Positions 11,106-21,652 of a stretch of 64,000 nucleotides of DNA are shown one piece after another. Made by a program: the position numbers and the translations under genes. Source of the stretch: Patiria miniata (taxonomy: Eukaryota > Echinodermata > Asteroidea > Valvatida > Asterinidae); NCBI RefSeq assembly GCF_015706575.1, contig NW_024037062.1:4832811-4896810 (forward strand), written 5' to 3'. The notes under the pieces are model-generated. The model made no database searches, had not been told where the DNA came from, and saw nothing but the letters and a program-made list of their open reading frames with translations. Position 1 is the first letter of the stretch. Each line of letters begins with the position of its first letter.

Positions 11106-11159
11106 ATCAGCTTGTTGCCATACGAGCTTGTTCCCGCTACCGCACACCGCGCGCGCCGC

Positions 11160-11480
11160 GACACAATCACAAGTTGTACTCATATATATATATTCGTCAA
11201 TTATGTCGTGCGTATGTCGAGTCGACAGGGTACGATATATGTCGCATACGACAACGTCATATATAAGTACGACTTAATATCTCGTGTGTACAAAACATGA
11301 ATTTTAACTCGTATATGTTCGACTTGTTTGTCGATAATGTTGTATATAAATTGTGAGAACGACTTGTATCTCGTACGATGTTATACCTACGACTTACATG
11401 TCGTACGTATGTCGTAGGTACGACATACAATTCGTACCTACACGTCAAAATACATATGTAGTACGTATGAGATGTATGTT
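11160..11480. repeat. TACGACTT/TGTCGTA irregular tandem repeats
   Basis: Loosely periodic sequence built of TACGACTTATATGTCGTACG-like pieces and their complements. It is strongly self-complementary and would form many short hairpins. No coding role is supported. Confidence 0.6.
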
Positions 11481-11559
11481 GCACATGGTACGAATTCAGG
11501 GAGAGTTTTTTCACCATGTACCTGACAGTTTCGTCTATTTCCATCCCAAAGTCAATAGT

Positions 11560-11708
11560 CGGACCCATGCCAAGTCGGACCCACGCCAACTCGAACCCAC
11601 GCCAACTCGGACCCACTACCAACTCGGAACCAAGACCAACTCATACCCACTACCAACTCGGACCCACTACCAACTCGGACCCAAGCACGACCAATTCGGA
11701 CCCAACAA
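11560..11708 (-). repeat. 17-bp minisatellite, array 1
   Basis: About eight units of ACCAACTCGGACCCACT with variants. It is the reverse complement of the array at 15328-15535. Overlapping open frames rich in TRTHYQLGP or TNSDP are translations of the repeat. Confidence 0.9.
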
Positions 11709-12340
11709 TGACTTAATCATTAGTTTCAGAGATTATATTTATAGGTCATCTTAATGTTACAGTGCTTATATAGTGAAGATATTCTGTAATTATAGGCCTA
11801 TTGGTCAGAATGGGGCTTTTAGTTTTGTTGTTTGATCATACTCACGTTGATTTTGCTCTCTTATTACTCATTCACATGAAGAAATGGATATCTATGTGCA
11901 ATGTTTTCCTTTTTCATCTGCTTTTTGTGTGTGTGTGCCAAATAATATTAACCAAATTAAATCACACCCAATGAAGGATTTCAATATGTCACAGAAAGGT
12001 TATCGTCAAGTTAAGGAAATTAGGAATGCAGTTCGAAAATGTCAAACACAATGCATGCAGTAACATTGATCTGTCAATCATTCTCCCCCATTCATAGCGC
12101 ATTCACGCGGCGCCTCTTCCAGCTTTGGGATGAATTTGATGCCAGCAGCAGGACACCAAGACAACTCCTGCACGCGTGCGCTTACCTGCACGGTAATCTT
12201 CCCGCATCAAAGTAGGATACGTAGTATAACAAGTAAAAGGTCGCAAGCAGTCCAGGCACGCAAAAGGTTGAAATCTTGACTGATGAACTTCAGAATGACG
12301 TAACCCCTGAGACAATCTGTATATCAAATGAAAGCTATAT
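11709..12340. other. Non-coding stretch
   Basis: No gene, RNA or repeat recognised, apart from a TAGGCCTA octamer at 11793-11800. Confidence 0.45.
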
Positions 12341-12910
12341 TACGTGTATTTTCAAGCTCTATCGATTACCCGAAAAATCCAAATTTGACCTGCCCGCATC
12401 CAAGTTGTAATTGATTGTTTTTTTAATAATTCACATGCTGGCCTTGAAGTTTGTGTTTTTTTTATACGACATTGTTTAATTTTTCATACTTTTTTATAAC
12501 TTTTTTTTATAAATATATTATGGAACCCGACATGTATTTCCAAGCTCTATCGTATACCCGAAAAAATCCGAATTTGACTTTTTACACTTCATTTATTATG
12601 GAACCTTCGTTTTCCTTGAAGTGTATGCCAAGATGTTTATTTATTATTTTTTTTTTAATAGAACGCTTTTTTAATTTTAATTATTTTTGGGTACTTGGAA
12701 ATGGCACATTTTGTTTATCCTGTCATTTAATAATAATATTTTTTACCCATTTAGGCAGTTAATTTCACAGGGCAGTTAGTTCACATGCTGGCTTTGAATT
12801 TTGTGTGTTTTTTTACGAATCTGTGTAACTTTTTATACTTTTTTGATTAACCTTTTTTGTTCAATATGGAACCTTCGTTTTTCTTGCAGTGTATGCAATG
12901 GTGTTTATGT
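12341..12910 (+). repeat. Overlapping direct duplications
   Basis: CAAGCTCTATCG...TACCCGAAAAA...TCC is present near 12351 and again near 12540 (offset about 189). TTCACATGCTGGC...TTGAA...TTTGTGT is at about 12430 and again at 12780 (offset 350). TATGGAACCTTCGTTTT is at 12597 and 12868. The pieces overlap, so the segment grew by at least two unequal duplications in very AT-rich DNA. Confidence 0.65.
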
Positions 12911-12940
12911 GGTTTTTTTTAAGTACATGTACATGTAGAG

Positions 12941-12972
<32 letters not shown>

Positions 12973-14512
12973 GCATTTAGGTACGCTATTCATAGTATAA
13001 CTATATCACAGCGATTACAGTAGTAATGAGCAATATAACAACAAATCATTAAACATTATACAAACAAAACAACAATAATACATCAATTGGGAAAGAGGTA
13101 TGTTTTGAGGATCTTCTTAAACACATCCACTGATGGAGCAGATTTAATATAGGAGGGAAGTTCATTCCACTCCTTAGCTGCTGTAACAGTGAATGTACGA
13201 TCTCCTGCCTTACTACGAGTCCTGGGAAAAGTTAGCCGAGATGGATCTGCATTGGAGCGAAGATTAGTACGCACAGGTTGATACAACTCAAGACACTCAT
13301 TTAAATACTCTGGGGCCTGATTATGAAAGAATTTGTATACAAATAAAAGAATCTTAAACACAATCCTCTGTTTAATTGGTAACCAATGAAGCGATCTTAG
13401 AAGAGGCATGGCATCATGACGGCGATCCAACTTAAAGATGACACGAGCAGCCCAGTTCTGCAAACTTTGAAGTCTCTTAATATACATCTGTGGGACTTCT
13501 GTAAGCAACCCGTTACAATAGTCTAACCGGGAAAGAACATGGCTGCGAATCACTTGATGGCATGCATCTTCAGATACATACTTCCTTATCTGTGACACAT
13601 TTTTTAACTGAAATCGAACAGATTTGCAAAGCTGGTCTATTTGGTTAGACATAGACATATTGCAATCAAAATATACACCAAGGTTCTTGACTGATGTTGA
13701 TGGTGCAATCTGGGTGGTTCCAAGTATTAGAATGACGTCATTCATGTTGCGCAAGTTGTGTTTAGATCCAATTACCAAAAATTCTGTCTTTTGCTCATTA
13801 AGTTTAAGTTTATTCTTTCCCATCCAATTACTGATATCCATAACACATGCTGAAAGGGTTTGTTATGCTGTATCTAGGCTATTTGTTGGTTGCTTAGGGT
13901 CAAATGAAACATACAACTGTGTATCATCAGCATAAGTGTGATAAGAAACCTTATGATGTCTTGCAATATCTGGGACAGGTAGAGTGTATATAGTATATCC
14001 AATGGGTCCAAATACAGATCCCTGAGGTAGACCAACTGTGTTGGTAGCTACTACTGAATGTTTTCCTTTGATTTCAACGCATAAAGACCAATCATCCAAG
14101 TATGACATAAACCAACTCAGGGCTACACCCTCTATACCTAGCCTGGTTGACAAACGATTAATCAAAATATGACGATCAATGGTGTCAAACGCTGCTGACA
14201 AGTCTAATGATAAAAGTAAAACTACCTGACCTTTATCCATGGCAGACAAAATGTCATTTTTGACTTTAATAAGTGCACTTTCAGTACTATGGTAGGGTCT
14301 ATATGCAGACTGATTAGGATCCCACAAGTTATTTTCATTCATGTAAGCTGTGAGTCTACGACACGCAACCTTCTCAATTAACTTTCCAATAAAACTTAAA
14401 TTAGAGACTGGTCTATAATTAGAAAGGCAATCATTATCAAGATTATGTTTCTTGATAAGAGGACGAATTATTGCCGACCGTGCTGCAGAAGGGAATGTGC
14501 CAGTTTGCAATG
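12941..14512 (-). mobile_element. L2/CR1-type LINE, 5'-truncated reverse transcriptase copy
   Basis: The minus strand carries a reverse transcriptase from just before the palm to the C-terminus. From 14510, the blocks are TGTFPSAARSAIIRPLIKK at the cut 5' edge, NYRPVSNLSF (31-40), motif A LDLSAAFDTID (102-112), motif B LPQGSVFGPI (161-170) and motif C YADD (193-196). After a TAA at 13863-13865 the same frame resumes and continues to the typical C-terminal WNELP block, ending at 13083. A 3' untranslated part ends in an (ATT)10-type tail at 12941-12972, which is usual for L2/CR1 elements. Only one stop was noticed, so the copy is relatively young but truncated and inactive. The N-terminal endonuclease is missing. 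Confidence 0.9.
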
Positions 14513-15327
14513 ATGATTAGAATAGATTAGAATAGATTAGAATAGACTTCGTTTTTATACCTTATTTATTTTACTTAATGACTTATAATGTTTACTTATA
14601 TTTATTGAATTAATAATGTCATGTTTGAAAGTATCTATGTTTCAATGTCATACTTTCCAATTTTATTTTTCTATGAAGATCTGTTCTGAATTTATGTGGT
14701 TTGAATTAAAAATGAAATAAATTGCTGTTAAATGCCTCGCTTGCTTTGCAGGGGTTGTGGCTTCGCCGCCTGTTGTCTTCTGTGTGGTTGAGTCACCTGC
14801 ATCTCGGGTGATGCATCCGCTTTGCGAGCGAGCAACTCATGAACATCTTGTGAACACACACACATACATGTACATGTACCTTACAGTGTGTGGACATTCC
14901 TTTGTCTTCGTGTAGTTAACCAGTTCACGCCGGGACTTTTTTGACAAGAACGGAATGAGGCGCGGGATTACTTTTCACTCGACCTCAAGCCAGGCGGGTA
15001 ATTGAGCAAGATGGCGTGAACGATGTCAAATATGAAAATGAATAATTGGTTAAACTTCAATTTTAATTACTTTTGGTTAAAGCGCAATATGTTTCAATGG
15101 AAACAAATAATACAAATAAATAATTAATTACACTTTTAAAGCGCATTTCAAAATAGCATTTCAATGCGCTTTACAATGACAAACTGCTGCAATACAGATA
15201 TTTTACCTGACAACTACAATGAAAATTTATACTTAATTAACAGCATCACTGTATTAACAGATGATAAGTGGACAAACTTTATGAAATTGTCGAATGATTG
15301 AAAACGCTGTCGAATGATTGTAAACGA
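14513..15327. other. Non-coding stretch after the LINE 5' edge
   Basis: Three tandem ATTAGAATAG decamers (14515-14544) abut the LINE truncation point. The remainder is AT-rich with no recognised gene. Confidence 0.5.
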
Positions 15328-15535
15328 TGGGTCCGAGTTGGTCATGCATGGGTCCGAGTTGGTAGTGGGTACGAGTTGGTTGTGGGTCCGAGTTGGTAGT
15401 GGGTCCGAGTTGGTAAGTGGGTCCGAGTTGGTAAGTGGTCCGAGTTGGCGTGGGTCCGAGTTGGTAGTGGGTCCGAGTTGGCGTGGGTCCGAGTTGGCTT
15501 GGGTCCGACTTGGTTTGGGTCCGAGTTGGATCGAA
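15328..15535 (+). repeat. 17-bp minisatellite, array 2 (inverted relative to array 1)
   Basis: About 12 units of AGTGGGTCCGAGTTGGT, with GCGTGGGTCCGAGTTG variants towards the right. It is the reverse complement of the array at 11560-11708. Open frames on both strands are repeat translations. Confidence 0.92.
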
Positions 15536-15819
15536 ACCGGCGTGATAATGTACGCTGTTGCACCGACAATAAACGTCGGCGGACTGTCTTTTGTCCAATT
15601 CGCAATACATTGGAAATACATGTAGTATCAATTTTGAACAATTGTTAACTCATATAGCGGCATATTTCATTTGTTTGTAATAAAACTGGAGAAATGGTTT
15701 AGTATGGGATTGAACATACATGTACGTGGTGTATACAGACATTTGCGGGATCATGAATATGTATGTTGCGGGACAACGTTTACGGGCTTTGATTGGATAT
15801 CGTGTAATATATACGCATC
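15536..15819. other. Short non-coding stretch
   Basis: Nothing recognised; it has several TACATGTA-like palindromes. Confidence 0.4.
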
Positions 15820-15916
15820 CAACCTCTCCCCAGTGCTTACTTTATTTCCAACCGTGTTTCCAAAGAGAGCAGGTAGTGGTGGGCGCGTACTGCTCGACAC
15901 CCTGGGGACGAGGTTG
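15820..15916. mobile_element. CAACCTCG-family MITE, short internally deleted copy
   Basis: Starts CAACCTCTCCCCAGTGC and ends CCTGGGGACGAGGTTG. Both its halves match the ends of the 518-bp copy at 55882-56399 (TGCTTACTTTATTTCCAACC on the left, AGCAGGTAGTG and TACTGCTCGACACCCTGGGG on the right). The family end sequence is CAACCTCGWCCCC. Confidence 0.7.
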
Positions 15917-15925
15917 CGGACGTAC

Positions 15926-16029
15926 CAACCTCGTGCCCCGTGGGTACGATCTTGCAGCGCCATGTTGTTTCCCATCATGCCTTGCGCGTTAGTGTAAGGA
16001 ACGAGCACGCGCCCCTGGAGTCGAGGTTG
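15926..16029. mobile_element. CAACCTCG-family MITE with 9-bp target duplication
   Basis: The 104-bp element starts CAACCTCGTGCCCCGTGGG and ends CCCCTGGAGTCGAGGTTG. CGGACGTAC lies directly on both sides (15917-15925 and 16030-16038), a perfect 9-bp duplication. Such duplications are known for Mutator-like and Merlin elements. The previous family member ends exactly where the left duplication begins. Confidence 0.78.
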
Positions 16030-16172
16030 CGGACGTACGTCTGTGCGTGACGTGGCATCTAAACGTTTAAACAAAATACTTGACGCCAGCTAGCGTAGTC
16101 GTGTCGCAACGCCCGCGAAAAATCTCTCTCACGCTCGCGTTCACGTAATACGTGCATCTAAACCTCCCTAAT

Positions 16173-16225
16173 CAGCCTCGACTCCAGGGGCGCGTGCTCG
16201 TTCCTAACACTTACCCCTGGCTGTG
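16173..16225 (-). mobile_element. Partial inverted copy of the right end of the 15926-16029 MITE
   Basis: The segment CTCGACTCCAGGGGCGCGTG and following CTCGTTCCTAACAC is the reverse complement of 15997-16029. It then reaches ACCCCTGGCTG, which may be its own terminal repeat. With 15997-16029 it can form a long hairpin. Confidence 0.6.
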
Positions 16226-16635
16226 ATGATAACGTAAATGACACTGAATGGCATTCACAGCGTACTGCGCGGGCATTTCGAAGATTGCACGCCGGGCGCA
16301 CCCATAATGCGCTCGCGCCCTCGTGCTTAGCTTTGCACGTATCGTCACGCACGAAAAAAAAATTAGGATTCAAAAGTCGCGAAGCCTGTACGATATGGAT
16401 TATGTTTCGCTAAAAAAAAACCCTGTATCTGTGGTTGTAAAGGCACGAAAGGGGTACGTACATTTAATACAAATCTTTGCTAATTAACACAACGTCCAAA
16501 CGTTGTGTTTGAAAGGATTGAGTCTTCAAAATCACAACTTTTAACATTTTGAAGACGGCGTCGGCACGTAAAACGGATAAAATGCAGCCCTAATTATAAT
16601 GTACCATATTTTGGCACATTTAAATTACACAATTC

Positions 16636-16711
16636 CAGGGGTTACGATCGCGCAAGGCATGATGGGAAACAACATGGCGCTGCAAGATCGCACCCACGGG
16701 GCACGAGGTTG
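16636..16711 (-). mobile_element. Partial inverted copy of the left end of the 15926-16029 MITE
   Basis: On the minus strand from 16711 it reads CAACCTCGTGCCCCGTGGG and continues for about 65 bases in near identity with 15926-15993, then diverges near CCCCTGGAATT. No matching target duplication was found. Confidence 0.65.
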
Positions 16712-16862
16712 CTCCCTAATGGCTTGGTAGACTTCAGAATACATCCCGAGGAAAAGTAAGCACAGCGGACACATGAGCGTGTATCGTGCTCATGTAACGT
16801 GCACTGTAACGTGCTCAATTATCCGCCAAATCCACCCGGAGAAGCTAGCACGCCGACCGTGA

Positions 16863-17055
16863 CACCGGTTCATACTCGATGCGAAAGCGAAAGCGAACGC
16901 GAACGCGAATTTGTTACGTCATGGCAAGTATTCGCGCTGCGAAATCGTAAAAGTTGAACTTAAATTTTCAACTCAGGCGAATTTCGCAGCGAACGTGCCA
17001 TGACGTCAAATTCGCTTCGCATTTGCATTCACGTTTCGAAGTATGAACCGGGCTT
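16863..17055. mobile_element. Harbinger-like MITE (GGTTCATACT family), copy 1
   Basis: A nearly self-complementary element of about 190 bp begins CCGGTTCATACTCGATGCG and ends GAAGTATGAACCGGGCT. The arms contain GCGAAAGCGAACGCGAA and a TGACGTCA site at 17001-17008. Its centre is AAAAGTTGAACTTAAATTTT. It shares structure with copies at 17159 and 23353. Confidence 0.75.
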
Positions 17056-17155
17056 CAAAGTGAATTAATGTTTTTCGCGCGCTTCCGAGGGTCAAAATGG
17101 CTTCGATGTTTTTTTGACAAATTGTGAAAAATGTACTCAGAGAAAATTTCAATGT

Positions 17156-17342
17156 TAAAGCCCGGTTCATACTTCACGCGAATGCGAATGCGGAGCGAAT
17201 TTGACGTCATGAAACATTCGCTGCGAAATTCGTCCGAGTTGAAATATGTTCAACTTTTACGAATTCGCAGCGCGAATACTTGCCATCACGCCACAAACTC
17301 GCGTTTGCTTTCGCTTTCGTGCTGAGTATGAACCGGGCTTAA
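17156..17342. mobile_element. Harbinger-like MITE (GGTTCATACT family), copy 2
   Basis: The 181-bp element (17159-17339) has perfect terminal repeats AGCCCGGTTCATACT and is flanked by TAA on both sides (17156-17158 and 17340-17342). A 3-bp TWA duplication is typical of PIF/Harbinger elements. It lies about 100 bases from copy 1, in the opposite orientation by its centre. It has a TGACGTCA site at 17202-17209. Confidence 0.8.
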
Positions 17343-17961
17343 TACATGAAATGAAATGAAATTATCTGAAGTATGAAAAAATTAAATATATTTCATGAGA
17401 AATGACGGATTTTAATAGGTTTTGTTGTGTATTTTTCAACGATTCTTAAAAAACAACAACCACCTGTCGATTTTACCTCTCTTTGCCCAAGATAGCATTC
17501 TCCCAATGTAGGCCTATATGTGTGTGTATATAGTCGACGCCAACTATTCAGGCCTGCTGTCTGGGCTCAAACCAGGCTTTTTCAGCATATTTTGTGACAG
17601 TTTGAGTTTAAATGTTCGGCTAATTTGTTTTTCGCTCCTATCGAATGAACTTTTTTTAACGGAACGCACATTTACATGACGACGATGCATATACATGTGC
17701 ACCGTGTCGATGTCAGTACGGTGGTACAGGTCGGAGAATCAACGGCTAGCAGGACTATAGTTCCCGCCTTTTCAAATTGTTCCTATGATGTAATGTTGGG
17801 CTTGGGAAGAGAATTATGAGCTAAGTAAAATTGCGAAAGAGCCACGGCAAAATACCATCAAAGTATTGGCTGCCCCGACTTCCTTTTATTTAGAATTAAA
17901 AGATTCACCCAAAAAAACCCGCACAATTTTGAAGTTTTCGCAAAAAAAAGAAGAATTACTA
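17343..17961. other. Non-coding stretch
   Basis: AT-rich; TAGGCCTA at 17509-17516. No gene signal. Confidence 0.45.
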
Positions 17962-18340
17962 TTAGGCCAAAAAAAAAAATAAGTCGGTCTCTGGTCAGCG
18001 CGCGCGTCGATTTTAATCATGCGCGTCGATCTTTTTTTTTTCCAAAATGTTCCGCGGTAGCTCCAACAGCGCCCTCTATTTCCGCACCTCCTCAATTTTT
18101 TTTTACCAAAGAGCACCAAGGAATGGGAAATTGTACCAAGGCAAATGCTCGAAAGCACCAAGGCAAATTATGGAGGACACCAATGTACTTGAGGACACCA
18201 AACAAGCAAAATAGTACCTACCTTGTCTGTACAATCCGAGCTTGAAGAAAAAACAAAACAAACAAAAGAAAAACCGCGTGGCCGCGTCAATTACGGAACT
18301 TTGGTCTGACCAGAGACCGAATTTTTTTTTTTTGGCCTTA
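17962..18340. mobile_element. MITE with A-rich 35-bp terminal repeats and TTA duplication
   Basis: The element (17965-18337) starts GGCC plus an A run and then TCGGTCTCTGGTCAG, and ends with the inverse CTGACCAGAGACCGA, a T run and GGCC. TTA flanks both sides (17962-17964 and 18338-18340), which fits PIF/Harbinger. The interior has repeated ACCAAGG / GAGGACACCAA phrases and no coding capacity. Confidence 0.78.
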
Positions 18341-18427
18341 AACTCACATTATAACGGTTGGCAGTGCAAATAATGAAACTTCTAAAATAATTGACCGCCA
18401 TTTCATTTATTTTAGTTCAATAAACTA

Positions 18428-19065
18428 TGGTGGCCCTGAAGGGACATCGCAAACGTGTGCGCACACGTGTGCGATGTCGCAAACTTGCGCGCGCAAATTT
18501 CAAATTGCGCAAGTAGCAAGTTTGCGCTCGACAGTACTAGTTGTAACGATTGCACGAGGAACAGCGTGCGCGCGAAGGTTTATTAGTCAGACCCTATTTA
18601 TATCTAACAGTACGTCTAGATTCCAGACTAGCTGCTACAACTCCCCAGTTCATTAGGAATTTTACTGAAAGGTATGCGACAAGGTATGCAATAAAATTCA
18701 CGACATTGCAAACAAATTCGCATACGTGTGCGCACATATTCGCGAATTGTTTCACGACATCGCATACGTGTGCGCACATATTTGCGATAAATTTCACGAC
18801 ATCGCATACGTGTGCGCACATATTCGTGATAAATTTTGCGACATCGCATACGTGTGCGCACATATTCGCGATAAATTTCACGACATCGCATACGTGTGCG
18901 CACATATTCGCGATAAATTTCGCGACATCGCATACGTGTGCGCACAAATTAGCGAATTGTTTCACGACATTGCATACGTGTGCGCACACATTCGCGATAA
19001 ATTTCGCGACATCGCACACGTGTGCGCACACGTTTGCGATATGCGATGTCCCTTCAGGGCCACCA
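18428..19065. mobile_element. 638-bp TIR element carrying a 42-bp tandem array
   Basis: Ends are TGGTGGCCCTGAAGGGACAT and its exact inverse, each followed by CGCAAACGTGTGCGCACACG-like sequence. TA flanks both sides (18426-18427, 19066-19067), as for Tc1/mariner-like non-autonomous elements. About eight 42-bp units fill 18700-19040, each with GACATCGCATACGTGTGCGC, ACATATTCGCGA and TAAATTT or ATTGTTT. As 42 is 14 codons, the array is open on both strands (172 codons on plus, 145 on minus). This is a repeat effect and not evidence for a protein. Confidence 0.85.
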
Positions 19066-19247
19066 TAATAAACCCATTATAGGGTCTATTTTATTAAAGT
19101 TCTGTGTTTTTTCGTTTTTCGTTGACATCGCTGGGTCGCGAATTATTTTTTTTCCCAAACAGCATCGTATGGATGGTTGTTGTGCGCCCTCTACGATACT
19201 TTTATTATACGTACGCAGGTATGCCATGCATTACGGTTTCATGTCGA

Positions 19248-19318
19248 GCTCTTCGATGGTTCAGTTGGATAATGCTATGTTTTTGAGATCGGAGGTTGTG
19301 AGTTCGAAATCAAATTTG
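19248..19318 (+). repeat. tRNA-like sequence
   Basis: Box A TGGTTCAGTTGG (19257-19268) and box B GAGTTCGAAATC (19300-19311) are at tRNA-like spacing. Base pairing of the acceptor arm is poor, so it is a tRNA pseudogene or the head of a degraded SINE, not a working tRNA gene. Confidence 0.5.
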
Positions 19319-19330
19319 TCCATTTTATTT

Positions 19331-20650
19331 TATTTTCTAATTTGCGGCTTTGGAGGCTTTTTTTTTTAAAGGGAAATAAAGTCCGAATTTCATTAGGTTC
19401 GAATTCATTTCTATTTTTTCTTTTATATGTATATATATATATTTTTCATGTTTTTAGGAAAGTACAGTCCAAAACCTCATAGCGTACACCCCATGTGCTT
19501 ATGTCGTTTGGGAATTAAAATTCGCCATCAGGTCGTCGTCTGCTACCCCCCAAAAAACCGACTACATCGTCTGCATGAACCTACGGAGCTCTGTAGCTAT
19601 AGAGGTGACATCCAAGATGGTGAGATCCTGACAGAATGTATCAGGGGATGACATGGTATAAATCCCCGTGAGCCCCTTTAATTTCTTTGTCTGACCGGCC
19701 TCTGTGACAGGTTGTCATTATTTGACAGCGTTCGGTGCGGCCACGTGGGCCATGTGGTATAAACATTGGCTGTGTATACCGGCATACTAAGTGAAGGAAG
19801 AGCTCCACCCACATAGGTCGGTTACCATTAGCGTGAGCGCTAGTTCGTCAGTAGTTAGTGGTAGCTCGCGCGTGATCGACCACGGTGTGACCCCCATAGA
19901 GCTGGTCTATAGTGTGACAGACAAGACTGCCTTGTTTGCTAAACTCGGTCCCTACATACTTCGAAGTTCGAAGTTAAGACACTTTTATAAGTCTGTTAAG
20001 CCGTTGCAAGAGGGAAAGGAGTTTTTCAGACCATTTTGCAGGAGTTCAGCCTCGATTATCCGCCGGTATCGTGACTGCCATCTAACAACCGTTTCTTTCA
20101 TGAGTTTACAACCACGTTGAGTTCAACCAACCATAGAGCAAGGAACCAACATGCCCACGGGTTGAGCACCCATTGCCGCGAAATTCTGTCGGCATTTCAT
20201 TATTTTGGGAGAAGTCACTAAAACTGTTGACCGTAGATCGTCTTGCATTCTTGCCTCACTGGGTCCAACAGAAAAAAAAAGAGAAAAAAAGAACAGTTAC
20301 GCAGAGCGATTTTTTTCCCCACATCTCTTTTCAACATAAGACTGGCAACAACTGTACAAAAGCGTACATTAACATGTACATGTAGTACCATCCAAATTGA
20401 CAGCTGGACCCGGCTGCGCTGTCCGGCCCCAGCGTATTCCCAGGACAAATTGACTTTTAATTGGTTTGCCATTTTTGGAGCTGCGCTTGTCTTGTGGCCT
20501 ACTGAGCGAGTGATTGTCGCTGAGAGTCTCCCAGAAATGGAAGTGTGCGTCCACAGCACGAAGCCTCTGCATTTTCTACTTGTCGGTAAGTTATTGTCTG
20601 CAATTACATTAAACGCTTTTCAATTCGGTATAAAGGCCACGCGATAGTAG
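19331..20650 (+). other. Stretch with weak promoter and exon hints
   Basis: A TATAAA at 19758-19763 follows GC-rich sequence with a CACGTGG motif, and a strong donor-like TCGGTAAGTTAT lies near 20583-20594. The segment before the donor contains ATG at 20537 followed by EVCVHSTKPLHFLLV. This might be a promoter and first exon, but the sequence has no recognised family and the hints could be chance. Confidence 0.2.
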
Positions 20651-21652
20651 CTAGTATGGGCTTCACCCGTTGCATAAGGTCCGTTGATTTTGTGCTGGTT
20701 CTATTGCGGTTTTACAATGACAATCTGTACCACATACGAATTTAATACAAACATGAGAACCTAAGAAACTTTCGAGTTAACGCTTTATTTGACGAAATTT
20801 AGTACTTTTAAATACATTAAAACAATATAGGCACCAACTGTATTCATTATTCTTTGGAAGATGGGACAGACGTCGACGCGTCGTAACGTCTCTTCCCGAT
20901 CTGTCATCGTATCTCACGTCTGTGTTGATGATTTTCCAAAAAAAAAACTCCAAGCAGCCGAAAATATAAAACATGGCCGTCCTGTCAAGACACTACAGCT
21001 GTGCTTACTCTAGTGGCAAGAATAGGGACGAAAGATTCACCTATGGGTCCTTTCTCTAATGCCTAGGGTTACAAGCGAGGGCATTCAACAGCAGACCGGG
21101 ATTTCACCAAAGCCGTCCGATTTTTTTCTCGCGGCTTTGAGAGCAGGGCCTGCTGGCGCGGTGCGAAGCAATAAATCAACACCATGTGCCTTGCATGGAG
21201 GTAGTTCGCTTTGTTTGCGCTAATTTTGCTCATGTAGAAAATGTGGACGAAATCCGAAAAGGGAAATGAGATCTTTCTCTGCGAGAGAAGTTGAGGCTTA
21301 GTTTGAGCCAACATCGAAGCACCGACCCTAAAAGTACGAAGTCCCCATGAATATCAGACTGATCATAATTTACTGTTAGTGTAAACTTTCTATATAGAGT
21401 GGTCTACAAACTCAGGTGAATAATGTGAAATATTACCTGAGTGTACACTCAACAAGGCAATGCTATAAAAGCTGGTCCCAGAGCAGACAACATTCATTTT
21501 AATTTAATTGGTTAAGAGTGGATATTCACTGAATATTTTTATGACCCGACAATAGGCAGGATTTCGCCTGCACTTTGCGTAACAGGGTGGTCGATACGAT
21601 ATATGATAGCACTATGCGGCTCGCAAATATAAAAAAAAAATCGTTGGCGGTT
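20651..21652. other. Non-coding stretch
   Basis: No gene recognised. A small hairpin CACTCAGGTAAT / ATTACCTGAGTG-like lies near 21408-21452. Confidence 0.4.

Noticed and set aside
15214-15648. Overlapping frames on both strands rich in TRTHYQLGP or SELVVGPSW
   Set aside because: Products of the 17-bp minisatellite.
18550-19068. A 172-codon repeat protein rich in CAHIFAINF motifs, and a 145-codon antisense frame
   Set aside because: The 42-bp unit is divisible by three and lacks stops in these frames, so openness follows from the array. There is no promoter or splice context.
19248-19318. Functional tRNA gene
   Set aside because: Acceptor and anticodon arms are not convincing.
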